Positions 8,710 to 16,426 of a DNA stretch of 38,317 bases are shown one piece after another. Each line of letters begins with the position of its first letter. The stretch's first letter is position 1. Both the position numbers and the translations under genes were made by a program. Source of the stretch: Anaerolineae bacterium (GTDB lineage: Bacteria; Chloroflexota; Anaerolineae; B4-G1; SLSP01); the NCBI GenBank assembly GCA_026645815.1, contig JAPKMR010000036.1, forward strand, positions 1 to 38,317. The letters run 5' to 3'. The notes beneath the pieces are model-generated. The model was not told the origin of the DNA. It ran no database searches and worked only from the letters and a program-made list of their open reading frames with translations.

Positions 8710-8782
8710 CTTCAGCGTGCTCAAGTGTTTAGACGTATGGCCTCACCCAGCCGACCGCGGTTGTACTCAACCGCTTGAACTT

Positions 8783-8841
8783 CCCAATAATTTGTCCTAT
8801 ACCCACCCTTTTCTTGCGGCTTGCTTTGTTGCGCGTATACT
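8783..8841 (+). promoter_or_regulatory. Rhomboid gene promoter with CAATAATTTGTCC upstream motif
   Basis: CCAATAATTTGTCCTATACC at about 8784-8803 is shared with sequences upstream of the Nudix and molybdate transporter genes. Downstream lies TTGCGG (8814-8819), a 16-bp spacer and TATACT (8836-8841), a plausible sigma-70-type promoter about 70 bp before the rhomboid ATG. Confidence 0.5.
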
Positions 8842-8909
8842 TGAGATGGGGTTCATTGAATTAACATGGTGCTTTCTCAACGCCAGCATATTGACGAAAG
8901 GGTATGGCG

Positions 8910-9593
8910 ATGATTCCAATTCGTGACAGCATTCCGGGTGAGCGTCTACCGTTGACGACCATCAGTTTGATCCTGGTCAATATTGGTGTCTTCATCATAG
9001 AGCTGCTTGCAGGTCCAAGAGTTGAAGAACTTATCACAACTTTTGGTGTTGTGCCGTTGCGTATTGTGACCGAGTGGCAGAACCCACAAGTGCTCATGAC
9101 CTTATTTACTGGTATGTACTTGCACGCGGGATGGGCACATCTGATTGGCAATCTCATCTACCTCGGGGTCTTTGGCAACAATGTCGAAGACCGTATGGGG
9201 CACGGAAGGTTCTTTATTTTTTACACCCTCAGTGGGATGGTCGCATGGGCTGCGGAGATTGTAGCCGTGCCACAGTCCTCTATTCCCGGGATCGGTGCGA
9301 GTGGCGCCATTGCCGGTGTGTTAGGCGCTTATCTGTTGCTCTTCCCCCGCGCCCGGGTGGAGGTGCTGGTGCCATTGCCGTTGATCTTTACGACTTTTGC
9401 TCTCCCGGCAACCCTGGTCCTTGGGGGATGGTTCCTCATTCAGTTTTTTAACGGCTTGATGACTCTGAACGTCGTCACGCAGACCGGCGGGGTGGCATGG
9501 TGGGCGCATATCGGTGGTTTTGTCGCCGGGATGTTACTCTCACTGTTGTTTCGCCAGAAGCGCCCTGCATATACTTCGCCTTATGATATCTAG
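8910..9593 (+). CDS. Rhomboid family intramembrane serine protease
   Basis: 227 aa multi-pass membrane protein. The catalytic dyad is visible: Ser131 in GIGASGAIAGVLGAY and His200 in WWAHIGGFVAGM. The HAGWAHLIGNLIYLGVFG segment (72-89) carries the conserved histidines and asparagine of the family's second transmembrane helix. The start is placed at 8910 (MIPIRD, the typical opening of this subfamily), 8 nt after GAAAGGG; an ATG two codons earlier is too close to that site. Rhomboids cleave transmembrane helices within the membrane; the substrate is unknown. It precedes the YggS-like gene by 46 bp and may share its transcript. Confidence 0.93.
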   Translation: MIPIRDSIPGERLPLTTISLILVNIGVFIIELLAGPRVEELITTFGVVPLRIVTEWQNPQVLMTLFTGMYLHAGWAHLIGNLIYLGVFGNNVEDRMGHGRFFIFYTLSGMVAWAAEIVAVPQSSIPGIGASGAIAGVLGAYLLLFPRARVEVLVPLPLIFTTFALPATLVLGGWFLIQFFNGLMTLNVVTQTGGVAWWAHIGGFVAGMLLSLLFRQKRPAYTSPYDI

Positions 9594-9639
9594 GAGTTAT
9601 GGCGCCGGCAATGGTGAATTTTCGCGGTGGGGTGAGGCT

Positions 9640-10374
9640 ATGCTAGACATTGGGTATAACCTGGAGCAGGTACGCAACCGCATTGCCGAAGCGGCGTTGC
9701 GTGCGGGTCGCGACCCGGCAGATGTGCATCTGGTTGCGGTCACCAAGACCTGCGGGCCTTCAGCGGTGTTGGAGGCGTGGGATGCAGGACAGCGAGACTT
9801 TGGGGAGAACCGTCCTGAAGTGGGTGCCGAGAAAATTCCCCTGGTGGAGGCGCAGCTTGGCGACTCTCGACCTGTCTGGCATATGATCGGTGCGGTTCAA
9901 CGTCGTAAGACGGGCCTGGTCATCGCGCATTTTGATTGGGTGCATTCGCTGGACCGGTTGGCGCTGGCAGAACGTCTTAGCCGTGAGGCCGTGGCTGCCG
10001 GGCGTACACTGCCGGTGCTACTGGAGTGCAATATCTCCGGTGAAGCGAGCAAAGCGGGCTATGCTCTCGTAGGTTGGGAGGATAACCTTGCCATGCGCGA
10101 GCACTTTTTCGATGAAGTGCAGGCATTGTTGGCATTGGCAGGTTTGCGCATTGAGGGGTTGATGACGATGGCTCCCCTGACCGGGGAGCCAGAAGCTACG
10201 CGCCCGGTTTTTGCTTCTTTGCGCGGGTTGCGCGATGCTCTGCGCGAGCATTTTCCCCAACAGCCGTGGGCGCAGCTTTCCATGGGGATGACGGATGATT
10301 TTGAGGTGGCGATAGAAGAGGGCGCCACCCTGGTGAGAATTGGACGGGCGATTTTTCAAGCGGAGCGACAATGA
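9640..10374 (+). CDS. YggS/PLPBP-family pyridoxal phosphate homeostasis protein
   Basis: 244 aa, single-domain alanine-racemase-like TIM barrel without the C-terminal beta domain. The PLP lysine is Lys36 in VAVTKT, and the family signatures FGENRPE (usually FGENRVQE) and SMGMTDDFEVAIEEGATLVRIGRAIF are present. Members bind PLP and buffer its supply; they are not known to racemise amino acids. The ATG at 9640 is chosen over longer frames by GGTGAGG just upstream and by homology to the usual N-terminus. Its stop overlaps the yggT-like start (ATGA), an arrangement conserved with yggT near division genes in many bacteria. Confidence 0.9.
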   Translation: MLDIGYNLEQVRNRIAEAALRAGRDPADVHLVAVTKTCGPSAVLEAWDAGQRDFGENRPEVGAEKIPLVEAQLGDSRPVWHMIGAVQRRKTGLVIAHFDWVHSLDRLALAERLSREAVAAGRTLPVLLECNISGEASKAGYALVGWEDNLAMREHFFDEVQALLALAGLRIEGLMTMAPLTGEPEATRPVFASLRGLRDALREHFPQQPWAQLSMGMTDDFEVAIEEGATLVRIGRAIFQAERQ

Positions 10375-10961
10375 TTATCACAGTTTTGATTCGAGTGATT
10401 GAGATTCTGTTTGGGTTTTTCTCGTTGGCACTGTTTCTGAGAGTTCTATTGCCGTGGTTCAAGGTCGCGCCGGGCAATCCGGTCTTGCGTTTTTTGACCA
10501 CACTCACTGAGCCGTTGGTGCGTCCTGTGCGGCACTGGTTGGGCGGCGGCAGGACTTGGGTGAATGGTGCGGGCTATCTGGATTTCGCACCGGTGGTGGC
10601 TTTCATGTTGCTGTGGCTGGCAGAGACGTTGCTGGTGCGGATCTTATTGCTGATTGCCTTCCCTCCGCTATGGTTGTTCAGGCCCGCTGCGGACCCGGCG
10701 CGCTGGATCAATGGTGTGTTGGGGTTGATCTTTCAGCTCTACAGTTTTGCGCTGCTGCTACGCGTTGTGCTCGACTGGATTCGCATTCCACGCTTGCAGA
10801 AGTTCACGACTTTTCTTTGGCGGATTACGGAACCGGTTTTGGCTCCCATTCGGCGCATCCTCCCGCGTTGGGGTGGGCTGGATTTCTCGCCTGTGGTAGC
10901 CATCTTATTGCTTAGCCTGCTGCAAATGCTGCTACAGGGATTGGTTCAGGCTGTGTTCTGA
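10371..10961 (+). CDS. YggT family integral membrane protein
   Basis: 196 aa with two tandem YggT units of about 95 residues. Each has a hydrophobic hairpin and the pattern LRVLLPWF...LTEPLVRPVRHWL (first) and LRVVLDWI...ITEPVLAPIRRILPRWGGLDFSPV (second). Four to five membrane spans are expected. YggT proteins are implicated in osmotic stress and cell-envelope tasks; no precise reaction is known. Overlaps the preceding gene by 4 bp, so translation is likely coupled. A clear terminator follows at 10983. Confidence 0.9.
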   Translation: MIITVLIRVIEILFGFFSLALFLRVLLPWFKVAPGNPVLRFLTTLTEPLVRPVRHWLGGGRTWVNGAGYLDFAPVVAFMLLWLAETLLVRILLLIAFPPLWLFRPAADPARWINGVLGLIFQLYSFALLLRVVLDWIRIPRLQKFTTFLWRITEPVLAPIRRILPRWGGLDFSPVVAILLLSLLQMLLQGLVQAVF

Positions 10962-10982
10962 AAGCGCTGGGGAGTTTTTACA

Positions 10983-11015
10983 ACAGAGCCGGGCGCCCGA
11001 TGTGCCCGGCTCTGT
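10983..11015 (+). terminator. Terminator after the yggS-yggT operon
   Basis: A perfect 12-bp GC-rich stem (10983-10994 with 11004-11015, arm ACAGAGCCGGGC) with a 9-nt loop starts 21 bp after the yggT stop. Only a short T tract follows, so strength is uncertain. Confidence 0.65.
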
Positions 11016-11110
11016 TTGGAAAAGGTGCGTTTGGGGAAGGGGCGCTGCGCAGTCAAAGCACGCCTAAGCCCCCGCTACTACCTCGCGCACATTCTCTTCA
11101 ATACGCAGCG

Positions 11111-12070
11111 TTAGCTCGACGCCTCTTCTTGAAACAACTCATCCAGCGCTGCGCGTGCATCTTCTTCGGCTTGCCGGAATAAGCGGATATGGTAGTTGCG
11201 GTCATAGGTGGTCATCAATCCGACAGGTAGAGGAGCCGTGGGGGCAACGCAACGCAGCCATTGCACCTCGGGGAACTCGCCTGCACGGCGTTGAGCTTCA
11301 AAGAGCCGGTAATCGTTCCACACGATTTCTGTGAGCATCATATCCAATGCAGGCTCGAAGGCACTCCAAAGACGTTGCGGAATGGCGAGTAGCTCGTCAT
11401 CGGGCAAAGGCGGCGCAGCGATTCGGCTGGCGCGCGGCGTTTGTCCGGGTAAGGGCGCCATTAATACAACCACGATTTCCGTTGCACCTAGTTCCAAAGC
11501 CTTGCGAAAAGGCGTGTTGGCGATGACACCGCCATCGAGATAGGTGTGGCGGTTGATCATCGTAGGCTCATACCACAGAGGAATGCTGCAGCTGGCCTGG
11601 ACTTTTTCTGCGGTGATGCCGTCCGCTTCGTGGTTGTTGAAGTAAACGAGCTGCCTGGATTCCGCGTCTACCGCGGTGATCCATACCTCATAATGGCTTT
11701 CTGTGCTATTGAGAATTTCCGGAATAACCCAGGGCTTGCCCAACCATTTCTTGCTATGCCCTTTCAGGGTAGCTAACAGGGGGGTGGTATCGAAGACGTG
11801 CCTTCCCCCGCGAACCAGGTTGTCAATATACACGTCATCGGCGCGCATCTTTTGCACATCATCGGTCGAGAGATCCAACCAGCGCTCGCGCAGCGCGGCT
11901 ACAGGGATGCCGGATCCCAGCGTGGCGCCATTGACGGCGCCAATTGAAGTTCCCACAATGATATCGGGACGCCAACCGCGACCTTCGAGATAGCTTAGAG
12001 CGCCAATGTGATAGGCGCCACGTCCGCCGCCGCCAGAGAGTACCAGCGCACGTTTGCCATGAGTCTGCAT
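11111..12070 (-). CDS. Patatin-like phospholipase
   Basis: 319 aa cytosolic lipid acyl hydrolase. The glycine-rich oxyanion loop GGGGRGAY (13-20), nucleophile elbow GTSIG (Ser42) and catalytic aspartate in YLDGGVIANTPF are all present, giving the Ser-Asp dyad of the family. The start at 12070 has AAGGAGA upstream; a longer frame to 12217 lacks support and would swallow the promoter. RssA/NTE-type relatives hydrolyse phospholipids or acylated substrates; the substrate here is not predictable. It is monocistronic, with its own promoter at 12113-12141, and converges on the yggS-yggT operon. Confidence 0.9.
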   Translation of the reverse strand: MQTHGKRALVLSGGGGRGAYHIGALSYLEGRGWRPDIIVGTSIGAVNGATLGSGIPVAALRERWLDLSTDDVQKMRADDVYIDNLVRGGRHVFDTTPLLATLKGHSKKWLGKPWVIPEILNSTESHYEVWITAVDAESRQLVYFNNHEADGITAEKVQASCSIPLWYEPTMINRHTYLDGGVIANTPFRKALELGATEIVVVLMAPLPGQTPRASRIAAPPLPDDELLAIPQRLWSAFEPALDMMLTEIVWNDYRLFEAQRRAGEFPEVQWLRCVAPTAPLPVGLMTTYDRNYHIRLFRQAEEDARAALDELFQEEASS

Positions 12071-12112
12071 GGTTTTTTCTCCTTGGTAAACCTGATTTGA
12101 AAACCTTCTTTG

Positions 12113-12141
12113 ACTATAGCATTGAATTGGCTGATCGGCAA
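12113..12141 (-). promoter_or_regulatory. Promoter of the patatin gene
   Basis: Minus-strand TTGCCG (12141-12136), a 17-bp spacer, and TATAGT (12118-12113), about 43 bp upstream of the ATG. Good sigma-70-type fit. Confidence 0.6.
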
Positions 12142-12162
12142 CTTTAGCCTTTGTGAATGATC

Positions 12163-12521
12163 TTTGGCGCCACGCAGGGGCGCTTGAGATCACGCCACGC
12201 TCATGGGTGCGTTTCAACTTTGGGGTAAAAGCAAAACGGCTATCTTACAAATGTCTTTCTTTGAGTGATTATTGGCGGCGGGACTTCGCCTGCCGCCAAT
12301 AATCAATTTTCTCTTGCGCCCTGTAGGGGTGCCTGAGATCACCCCATGCTCAGGGTGCATTTCAACTTTGGGGAAAAAGCAAGCTCGTTATCATACAAAT
12401 GCCTTTTCTTTGAGTGATTTTTGTGGTGAGGCGAAGCCTCACCACAAAAATCACCTTTTTCTCCGCGCCCTGTAGGGGCGCCTGAGATTTTCACCCCCGT
12501 TTTGAAACGCACCCGCCCTGG
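12163..12521. repeat. 149-bp tandem repeat (2.4 units), each full unit with a different long palindrome
   Basis: The marker GAGAT recurs at 12186, 12335 and 12484, exactly 149 bp apart each time, with shared text such as GTTTCAACTTTGGGG / ATTTCAACTTTGGGG and TTTCTTTGAGTGATT. Unit 1 ends in a 14-bp stem (12266-12279 with 12292-12305, TGATTATTGGCGGC). Unit 2 ends in a 19-bp stem (12414-12432 with 12436-12454, GTGATTTTTGTGGTGAGGC) with a 3-nt GAA loop. Unit 3 is partial. The palindrome arms differ between units although the flanks match. No coding content. Confidence 0.8.
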
Positions 12522-12679
12522 TTGTGTTGTTATGGAGTGTTCAGAGTTCTCATTAGGATGGTTGAGTGATTGGTTTGGCCATTCCTAACTTAATTATAGC
12601 CCTGACTGTGAATAGAATCAAGCGCATTAGCGAGAGCATTTCAGGCCAGGGAAAAGCGAACCGAATCAAGGCGTCCGGG

Positions 12680-12701
12680 GGGCTGATCTGCAGATCAGCC
12701 C
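12680..12701. repeat. Perfect 22-bp palindrome
   Basis: Left arm GGGCTGATCTG (12680-12690) is followed immediately by its exact complement (12691-12701), with no loop. It could be a protein dimer site. The surrounding 12522-12820 stretch shows no gene. Confidence 0.5.
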
Positions 12702-12819
12702 TCCTTCGAGCCTGCAAGTGTGGTCTCTTCCTCTCGGATTTGTTCTCCTCACTCTCCCAAACTGCGGCTTAAGCTGCTCTTCGTTGTGGCAAACGGGTGA
12801 ACGCTGAACAGTTACTTAT

Positions 12820-13059
12820 TTAACATGACAAATGGGTACACAAAAACGGTAATTCGAGAGTTTCCTTTAAGCTGAAAGCCTTTAGACTACAGGTCAGGAC
12901 GCTGGGTAATCCTGACGGTCGCAAGCCAGGGTTTGCAGGATGTGCCTCCCAACGCGCAAGAGTGTGATCCATCACTAGGGTTTGGTCTGCGCCAGGGCTT
13001 TTATTCTCTTCTACAGAGCGACCCCACATCCAGCCTCAAAATATTGAAGGAGAGTGAAA
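12820..13059 (+). promoter_or_regulatory. Possible structured 5' leader of the ornithine operon
   Basis: The 240 bp before ord lack genes but hold nearby small stems: 12893-12899 with 12910-12916 (GTCAGGA/TCCTGAC) and GCAAGC/GTTTGC at 12921-12936. The hallmarks of an adenosylcobalamin riboswitch were looked for and not found. Whether this is a regulatory RNA cannot be told from one sequence. Confidence 0.25.
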
Positions 13060-14100
13060 ATGAAACCGATTCGCGTGTTGCAGTGGGGTTTGGGCGCCAT
13101 GGGCAGTGGCATGGCTCGCCTGATGCTGGAGAAATCTGGCTTGCAGATTGTGGCTGCCGTGGATGGTCGTCCCGATTATGTGGGTAAGGACTTGGGCGAA
13201 ATCCTCAAAGTCGGCAAGACGCTGGGCGTCACTGTGACCGATAAGCCCGAAACCGTGCTGGACAAAGAAAAGGTGGATATCGTCGTCATCGCCACCACTT
13301 CCTGGGTCAAGGAACAGATGGTGGACCTCACCCGCATCATCAAGTCTGGCATCAACTGCGTCTCCATCGCCGAAGAAATGGCGGATGCCTGGGCGCAAAG
13401 CCCTGAGCTCGCTGACGAACTTCACGCGTTGGCGCTGGAATACGGCGTCTCGGTGCTGGGAACCGGCGTGAACCCCGGATTCGTGCTCGACTTACTCGTC
13501 GTTGTGCTGACCGGCGGCAATCATACCGTGGAGCGCATCGAAGCCTCTCGCGTCAACGACCTCAGCCCCTACGGTCCCACCGTGATGCGCACGCAGGGCG
13601 TGGGTACCACCCCTGAAGCCTTCCGCGCGGGTGTGGCGGATGGCTCCATCGTGGGACATGTGGGCTTTCCCGAATCTATTCACATGATCAGCGATGCGCT
13701 AGGTCTGGGTGTGGACCGCATTGAGCAAACCCGTGAGCCTATCATCAGCCATGTCCGCCGTGAGACCCCGCACGTCGTTGTTGAACCGGGTATGGTCGCT
13801 GGTTGCGCGCACATCGGCGTTGGCTATCGCGGTGATAAGGAAGTCATCCGGCTCATTCACCCGCAGCAGATTCACCCACAGCTGGAGAATCAGGATACCG
13901 GCGATTACATTCACATCTACGGCAAGCCGGAAATCCACATGGCAATCAAGCCCGAAATTGCGGGTGGCATTGCCACGATGGGCATCGCCGTCAACATGAT
14001 CCCGCACGTTGTTGCCGCCACTCCCGGACTCAAGCGCATGATTGACCTGCCCATCCCGGCGGCGTTGATGGGCGAGAGCGCATATAAGCGGCGTGTCTAG
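13060..14100 (+). CDS. ord: 2,4-diaminopentanoate dehydrogenase
   Basis: 346 aa NAD(P)-dependent dehydrogenase of the dihydrodipicolinate-reductase-like fold. The N-terminal Rossmann loop GLGAMGSGMARLM (about 10-22) binds the nucleotide; the central domain has GVSVLGTGVNPGFVLDL. It oxidatively deaminates (2R,4S)-2,4-diaminopentanoate to 2-amino-4-oxopentanoate and ammonia in ornithine fermentation. ATG 13060 is preferred over GTG 13054 for spacing to GAAGGAG. It is first in an operon with ortA, ortB, oraS and oraE, which is the same gene set as in amino-acid-fermenting clostridia and strongly supports the call. Confidence 0.93.
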   Translation: MKPIRVLQWGLGAMGSGMARLMLEKSGLQIVAAVDGRPDYVGKDLGEILKVGKTLGVTVTDKPETVLDKEKVDIVVIATTSWVKEQMVDLTRIIKSGINCVSIAEEMADAWAQSPELADELHALALEYGVSVLGTGVNPGFVLDLLVVVLTGGNHTVERIEASRVNDLSPYGPTVMRTQGVGTTPEAFRAGVADGSIVGHVGFPESIHMISDALGLGVDRIEQTREPIISHVRRETPHVVVEPGMVAGCAHIGVGYRGDKEVIRLIHPQQIHPQLENQDTGDYIHIYGKPEIHMAIKPEIAGGIATMGIAVNMIPHVVAATPGLKRMIDLPIPAALMGESAYKRRV

Positions 14101-14103
14101 GAC

Positions 14104-14146
14104 TTCGGGACGCAGATAAGCGGGTTCGGTGCATCTGCGTCCCGAA
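14104..14146 (+). repeat. Hairpin at the ord-ortA junction
   Basis: Perfect 14-bp stem (14104-14117 with 14133-14146, arm TTCGGGACGCAGAT), 15-nt loop, no T run. More likely an mRNA processing or stability element than a terminator, since the operon continues. Confidence 0.6.
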
Positions 14147-14169
14147 ATCTTGTTGATGCGGAGAACACT

Positions 14170-14457
14170 ATGACCAAAATCTCAACTGGAACCTGGGTTG
14201 AAATCGAGCAAATCGTGCTCACGCCGGCGGAGCGCGCCCCCTCTTTGCCGCCAGAGACGAAGGCATCACCCTATGTGATGCGTGTTTCGGGTTTCCTGTC
14301 GGAAGATGCGGAACTGGGGCAGGAAACGACCATCCGCACCATCATCGGGCGCGAATTGCGCGGCACGCTGCGGGTGGCGAACCCCAGCTACAGTCACAGC
14401 TTCGGTGAAACTGTGCCGGAACTGCTCACCATCGGTACGGAGGCGGAAGATTTTTAG
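14170..14457 (+). CDS. ortA: 2-amino-4-oxopentanoate thiolase, small (alpha) subunit
   Basis: 95 aa, matching the roughly 100-residue size of OrtA. It contains the family-like segments GTWVEIEQIVLTPAERAP and ANPSYSHSFGETVPEL. With OrtB it forms the PLP-dependent thiolase that cleaves 2-amino-4-oxopentanoate with CoA to acetyl-CoA and D-alanine. No cofactor residue is seen in this subunit. Start has GGAG 6 nt upstream. Assigned from size, sequence and position between ord and ortB. Confidence 0.9.
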   Translation: MTKISTGTWVEIEQIVLTPAERAPSLPPETKASPYVMRVSGFLSEDAELGQETTIRTIIGRELRGTLRVANPSYSHSFGETVPELLTIGTEAEDF

Positions 14458-14462
14458 TCACG

Positions 14463-14517
14463 AATTCACACGAGTCTTCACGACCCTGTTGAAAAATCAG
14501 TGTCAACTTGTGTGATT
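14463..14517 (+). repeat. Imperfect hairpin at the ortA-ortB junction
   Basis: AATTCACACGAG (14463-14474) can pair imperfectly with CTTGTGTGATT (14507-14517), enclosing a small GTTGA/TCAAC stem. Noted because every junction up to oraS carries some inverted repeat. Confidence 0.35.
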
Positions 14518-14545
14518 GTTGGCTAATTTTCCGAAAAATGGACCT

Positions 14546-15961
14546 ATGACCGTGCATGATACATCTTACGCCGCCGTGATGGCGCGCAAAAATGCGATTA
14601 TGAAGCAGTCGTTGGGCATTGACTACGACGACTACATTCAAAGTCCAATTGCTTTTGATTACGAACGCATGATGGCGGAGACCGGCTACACGATGGATGA
14701 CATCCGCCGCATTCAACGCGAGACGAAGGTGGGCGATACCCCACTCTTCGAGTTGCGCAATCTCACTGCTGCCGTGCGCCGCATCTCCGAACCGGGCAAG
14801 GGCGCGATGATTCTGCTCAAGGATGAGGCGGCAAATGCCTCCGGCAGCTTCAAGGCGCGCCGCGCTGCCATTAGCGCCTATCAGGCGTTGATTAAGGGCT
14901 ATCGGGGTATGATTGCGGCGACCAGCGGCAACTACGGGGCAGCGGTCGCGTCGCAGGCGGCGCAGCGTGGGTTGAAGAGCATCATCGTTCAAGAAGTCTT
15001 CGATAGCCGGGGTGTGGGCCAACCGGAAATCGTGGAGAAGGGCCGCAAGTGCGAAGCTTACGGCGCAGAAGTGATTAAGCTCTCCGTGGGACCCGAGCTC
15101 TTTTACATGCTGCTGCGCACGCTCGAGGAGACGGGTTTCTTCAACGCCAGCCTCTACACACCCTTTGGCATTCGCGGTGTAGAGAGCCTGGGTTACGAGA
15201 TTGCGGAGCAGGTGCGCGCCCGCTACAGCAAAGACCCCGATGCGGTCGTCATCACCCACGCGGGCGGCGGAAACCTCACCGGCACGGCGCGTGGCTTGCT
15301 CCAGGCAGGCTGTGCAGAGTCTCGCATTGTGGCGTGCTCGGTGGATCTCAGCGGCTTGCACATGGCCTCTGACCGCGACTTCAACCGCAAAGCCTTTACC
15401 ACGGGGCACACGGGCTTCGGCGTGCCTTTTGCCACCTGGCCTGACCGTGTGGATGTGCCGCGCAACGCGGCGCGCAGCCTCCGCTACATGGATGAATACC
15501 AGCTGGTCTCGCAGGGTGAAGTCTTCTACGTCACTGAGCTGCTCACCAAACTGGAGGGCATTGAACGCGGTCCGGCAGGCAACACCAGCCTCACCGCCGC
15601 GGTTACTCTGGCGCGGCAGATGGACGAGGACCAGATTGTGGTGGTGCAGGAGACGGAATACACGGGTGCGGGCAAGCATCACAATAGCCAGCTCGCCTTT
15701 GCACGCGCCAACGGCATTGAGGTGCGGCGCGGTGACCCGGTGGACAACGTTCCCGGCAAGGCCATCGTCATCCCGGAGCACCTGGCGCAGGTACAGGGCC
15801 GTGTTCAGGACCTGGACAAACTACGTCGCTCGTACCTCAAGAACGCTGCCGAGCGCCTTCCCGTTGTCGAATGGACGGAGAACGACGTTGCCTTCCTCGC
15901 GGCGGATGTGAAAAAGCCGGTGGAATGGGTGCGGGAGACTGTACAAAGCCAGAATGATTAA
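14546..15961 (+). CDS. ortB: 2-amino-4-oxopentanoate thiolase, large PLP (beta) subunit
   Basis: 471 aa fold-type II PLP enzyme related to threonine synthase. The Schiff-base lysine is Lys103 in ASGSFKARRA; the substrate loop is TSGNYG (127-132) and the phosphate-binding glycine loop is HAGGGNLTGTA. With OrtA it performs the CoA-dependent cleavage that ends ornithine breakdown. ATG 14546 (MTVHDTSYAAV) is chosen by homology; the ribosome site is weak (only GGA upstream), and the preceding junction hairpin might influence translation. An upstream in-frame TTG at 14516 is less likely. Confidence 0.93.
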   Translation: MTVHDTSYAAVMARKNAIMKQSLGIDYDDYIQSPIAFDYERMMAETGYTMDDIRRIQRETKVGDTPLFELRNLTAAVRRISEPGKGAMILLKDEAANASGSFKARRAAISAYQALIKGYRGMIAATSGNYGAAVASQAAQRGLKSIIVQEVFDSRGVGQPEIVEKGRKCEAYGAEVIKLSVGPELFYMLLRTLEETGFFNASLYTPFGIRGVESLGYEIAEQVRARYSKDPDAVVITHAGGGNLTGTARGLLQAGCAESRIVACSVDLSGLHMASDRDFNRKAFTTGHTGFGVPFATWPDRVDVPRNAARSLRYMDEYQLVSQGEVFYVTELLTKLEGIERGPAGNTSLTAAVTLARQMDEDQIVVVQETEYTGAGKHHNSQLAFARANGIEVRRGDPVDNVPGKAIVIPEHLAQVQGRVQDLDKLRRSYLKNAAERLPVVEWTENDVAFLAADVKKPVEWVRETVQSQND

Positions 15962-16030
15962 CGCAGAGCCGTAGAGTCACGGAGTCGCAGAGTTTCTATA
16001 GATCTCTCTGCGTCTCCGCACCTCTGCGTT
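15960..16030. repeat. ACGCAGAG-type inverted repeat at the ortB-oraS junction
   Basis: AACGCAGAG (15960-15968) is inverted as CTCTGCGTT (16022-16030), and inside it GGAGTCGCAGAG (15981-15992) pairs 11 of 12 with CTCTGCGTCTCC (16006-16017). The nested arms repeat the word CGCAGAG. It resembles short dispersed intergenic repeats seen in many genomes; that resemblance is from memory. Confidence 0.6.
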
Positions 16031-16058
16031 GAATTCTTAAACGGATAAGGAGAGAATT

Positions 16059-16412
16059 ATGACCGAAGATCGTATCGCCAAATTCGAGGAGCGTCGCGCG
16101 CGGCTGGAACAGCTGAGCGACGAGGAATTGAAGGGGCGCTTCTGGGAGCTCTGCAATCAGTTGGTCGAGCCGATGGTGGATTTGGCTCGCACCCACACCT
16201 CGCCTTCCATCGAGCGCTCGGTGCTGTTGCGCATGGGCGTGGATAGCGTCACCTCACAGGGTGTGGTGAGCCGTGTGTTGGAAGCGGGCTTGCTCGGCAA
16301 GGGCGCAGGGCATGTCGTGCTCAAAGTGGCGGAGAAACGCGGTCTGGATATTCCCGCCGCCGCCGCGTTGATTCTGGAGGACAAAGCTGTGCTCCAGGGA
16401 TTGTTCGGGTAG
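16059..16412 (+). CDS. oraS: D-ornithine 4,5-aminomutase, small subunit
   Basis: 117 aa, the usual size for OraS. Mostly helical (ARLEQLSDEELKGRFWELC; GVVSRVLEAGLLGKGAGHV). It pairs with OraE to form the adenosylcobalamin- and PLP-dependent mutase that moves the terminal amino group of D-ornithine to C4, giving 2,4-diaminopentanoate. It has no cofactor motif of its own and packs against the OraE barrel in known structures. AAGGAG lies 6 nt before the ATG. The stop is 14 bp before the oraE start. Confidence 0.93.
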   Translation: MTEDRIAKFEERRARLEQLSDEELKGRFWELCNQLVEPMVDLARTHTSPSIERSVLLRMGVDSVTSQGVVSRVLEAGLLGKGAGHVVLKVAEKRGLDIPAAAALILEDKAVLQGLFG

Positions 16413-16426
16413 GAAGGAGCATGACG

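Noticed and set aside
12163..12521. CRISPR array
   Set aside because: Repeats are 149 bp apart with long palindromes and only 2.4 units; there are no short regular repeats and no cas genes.
12566..12772. 68-codon open frame upstream of the ornithine operon
   Set aside because: No ribosome site, contains a perfect palindrome, and the translation shows no recognisable fold or motif.
12820..13059. Adenosylcobalamin riboswitch upstream of ord
   Set aside because: Looked for because OraE needs B12, but the conserved B12 box and core words are not present.
14426..15781. Long open frame antisense to ortB
   Set aside because: Mirrors the codon structure of the well-supported ortB gene in GC-rich DNA, is histidine- and arginine-rich, and has no ribosome site or family signature.
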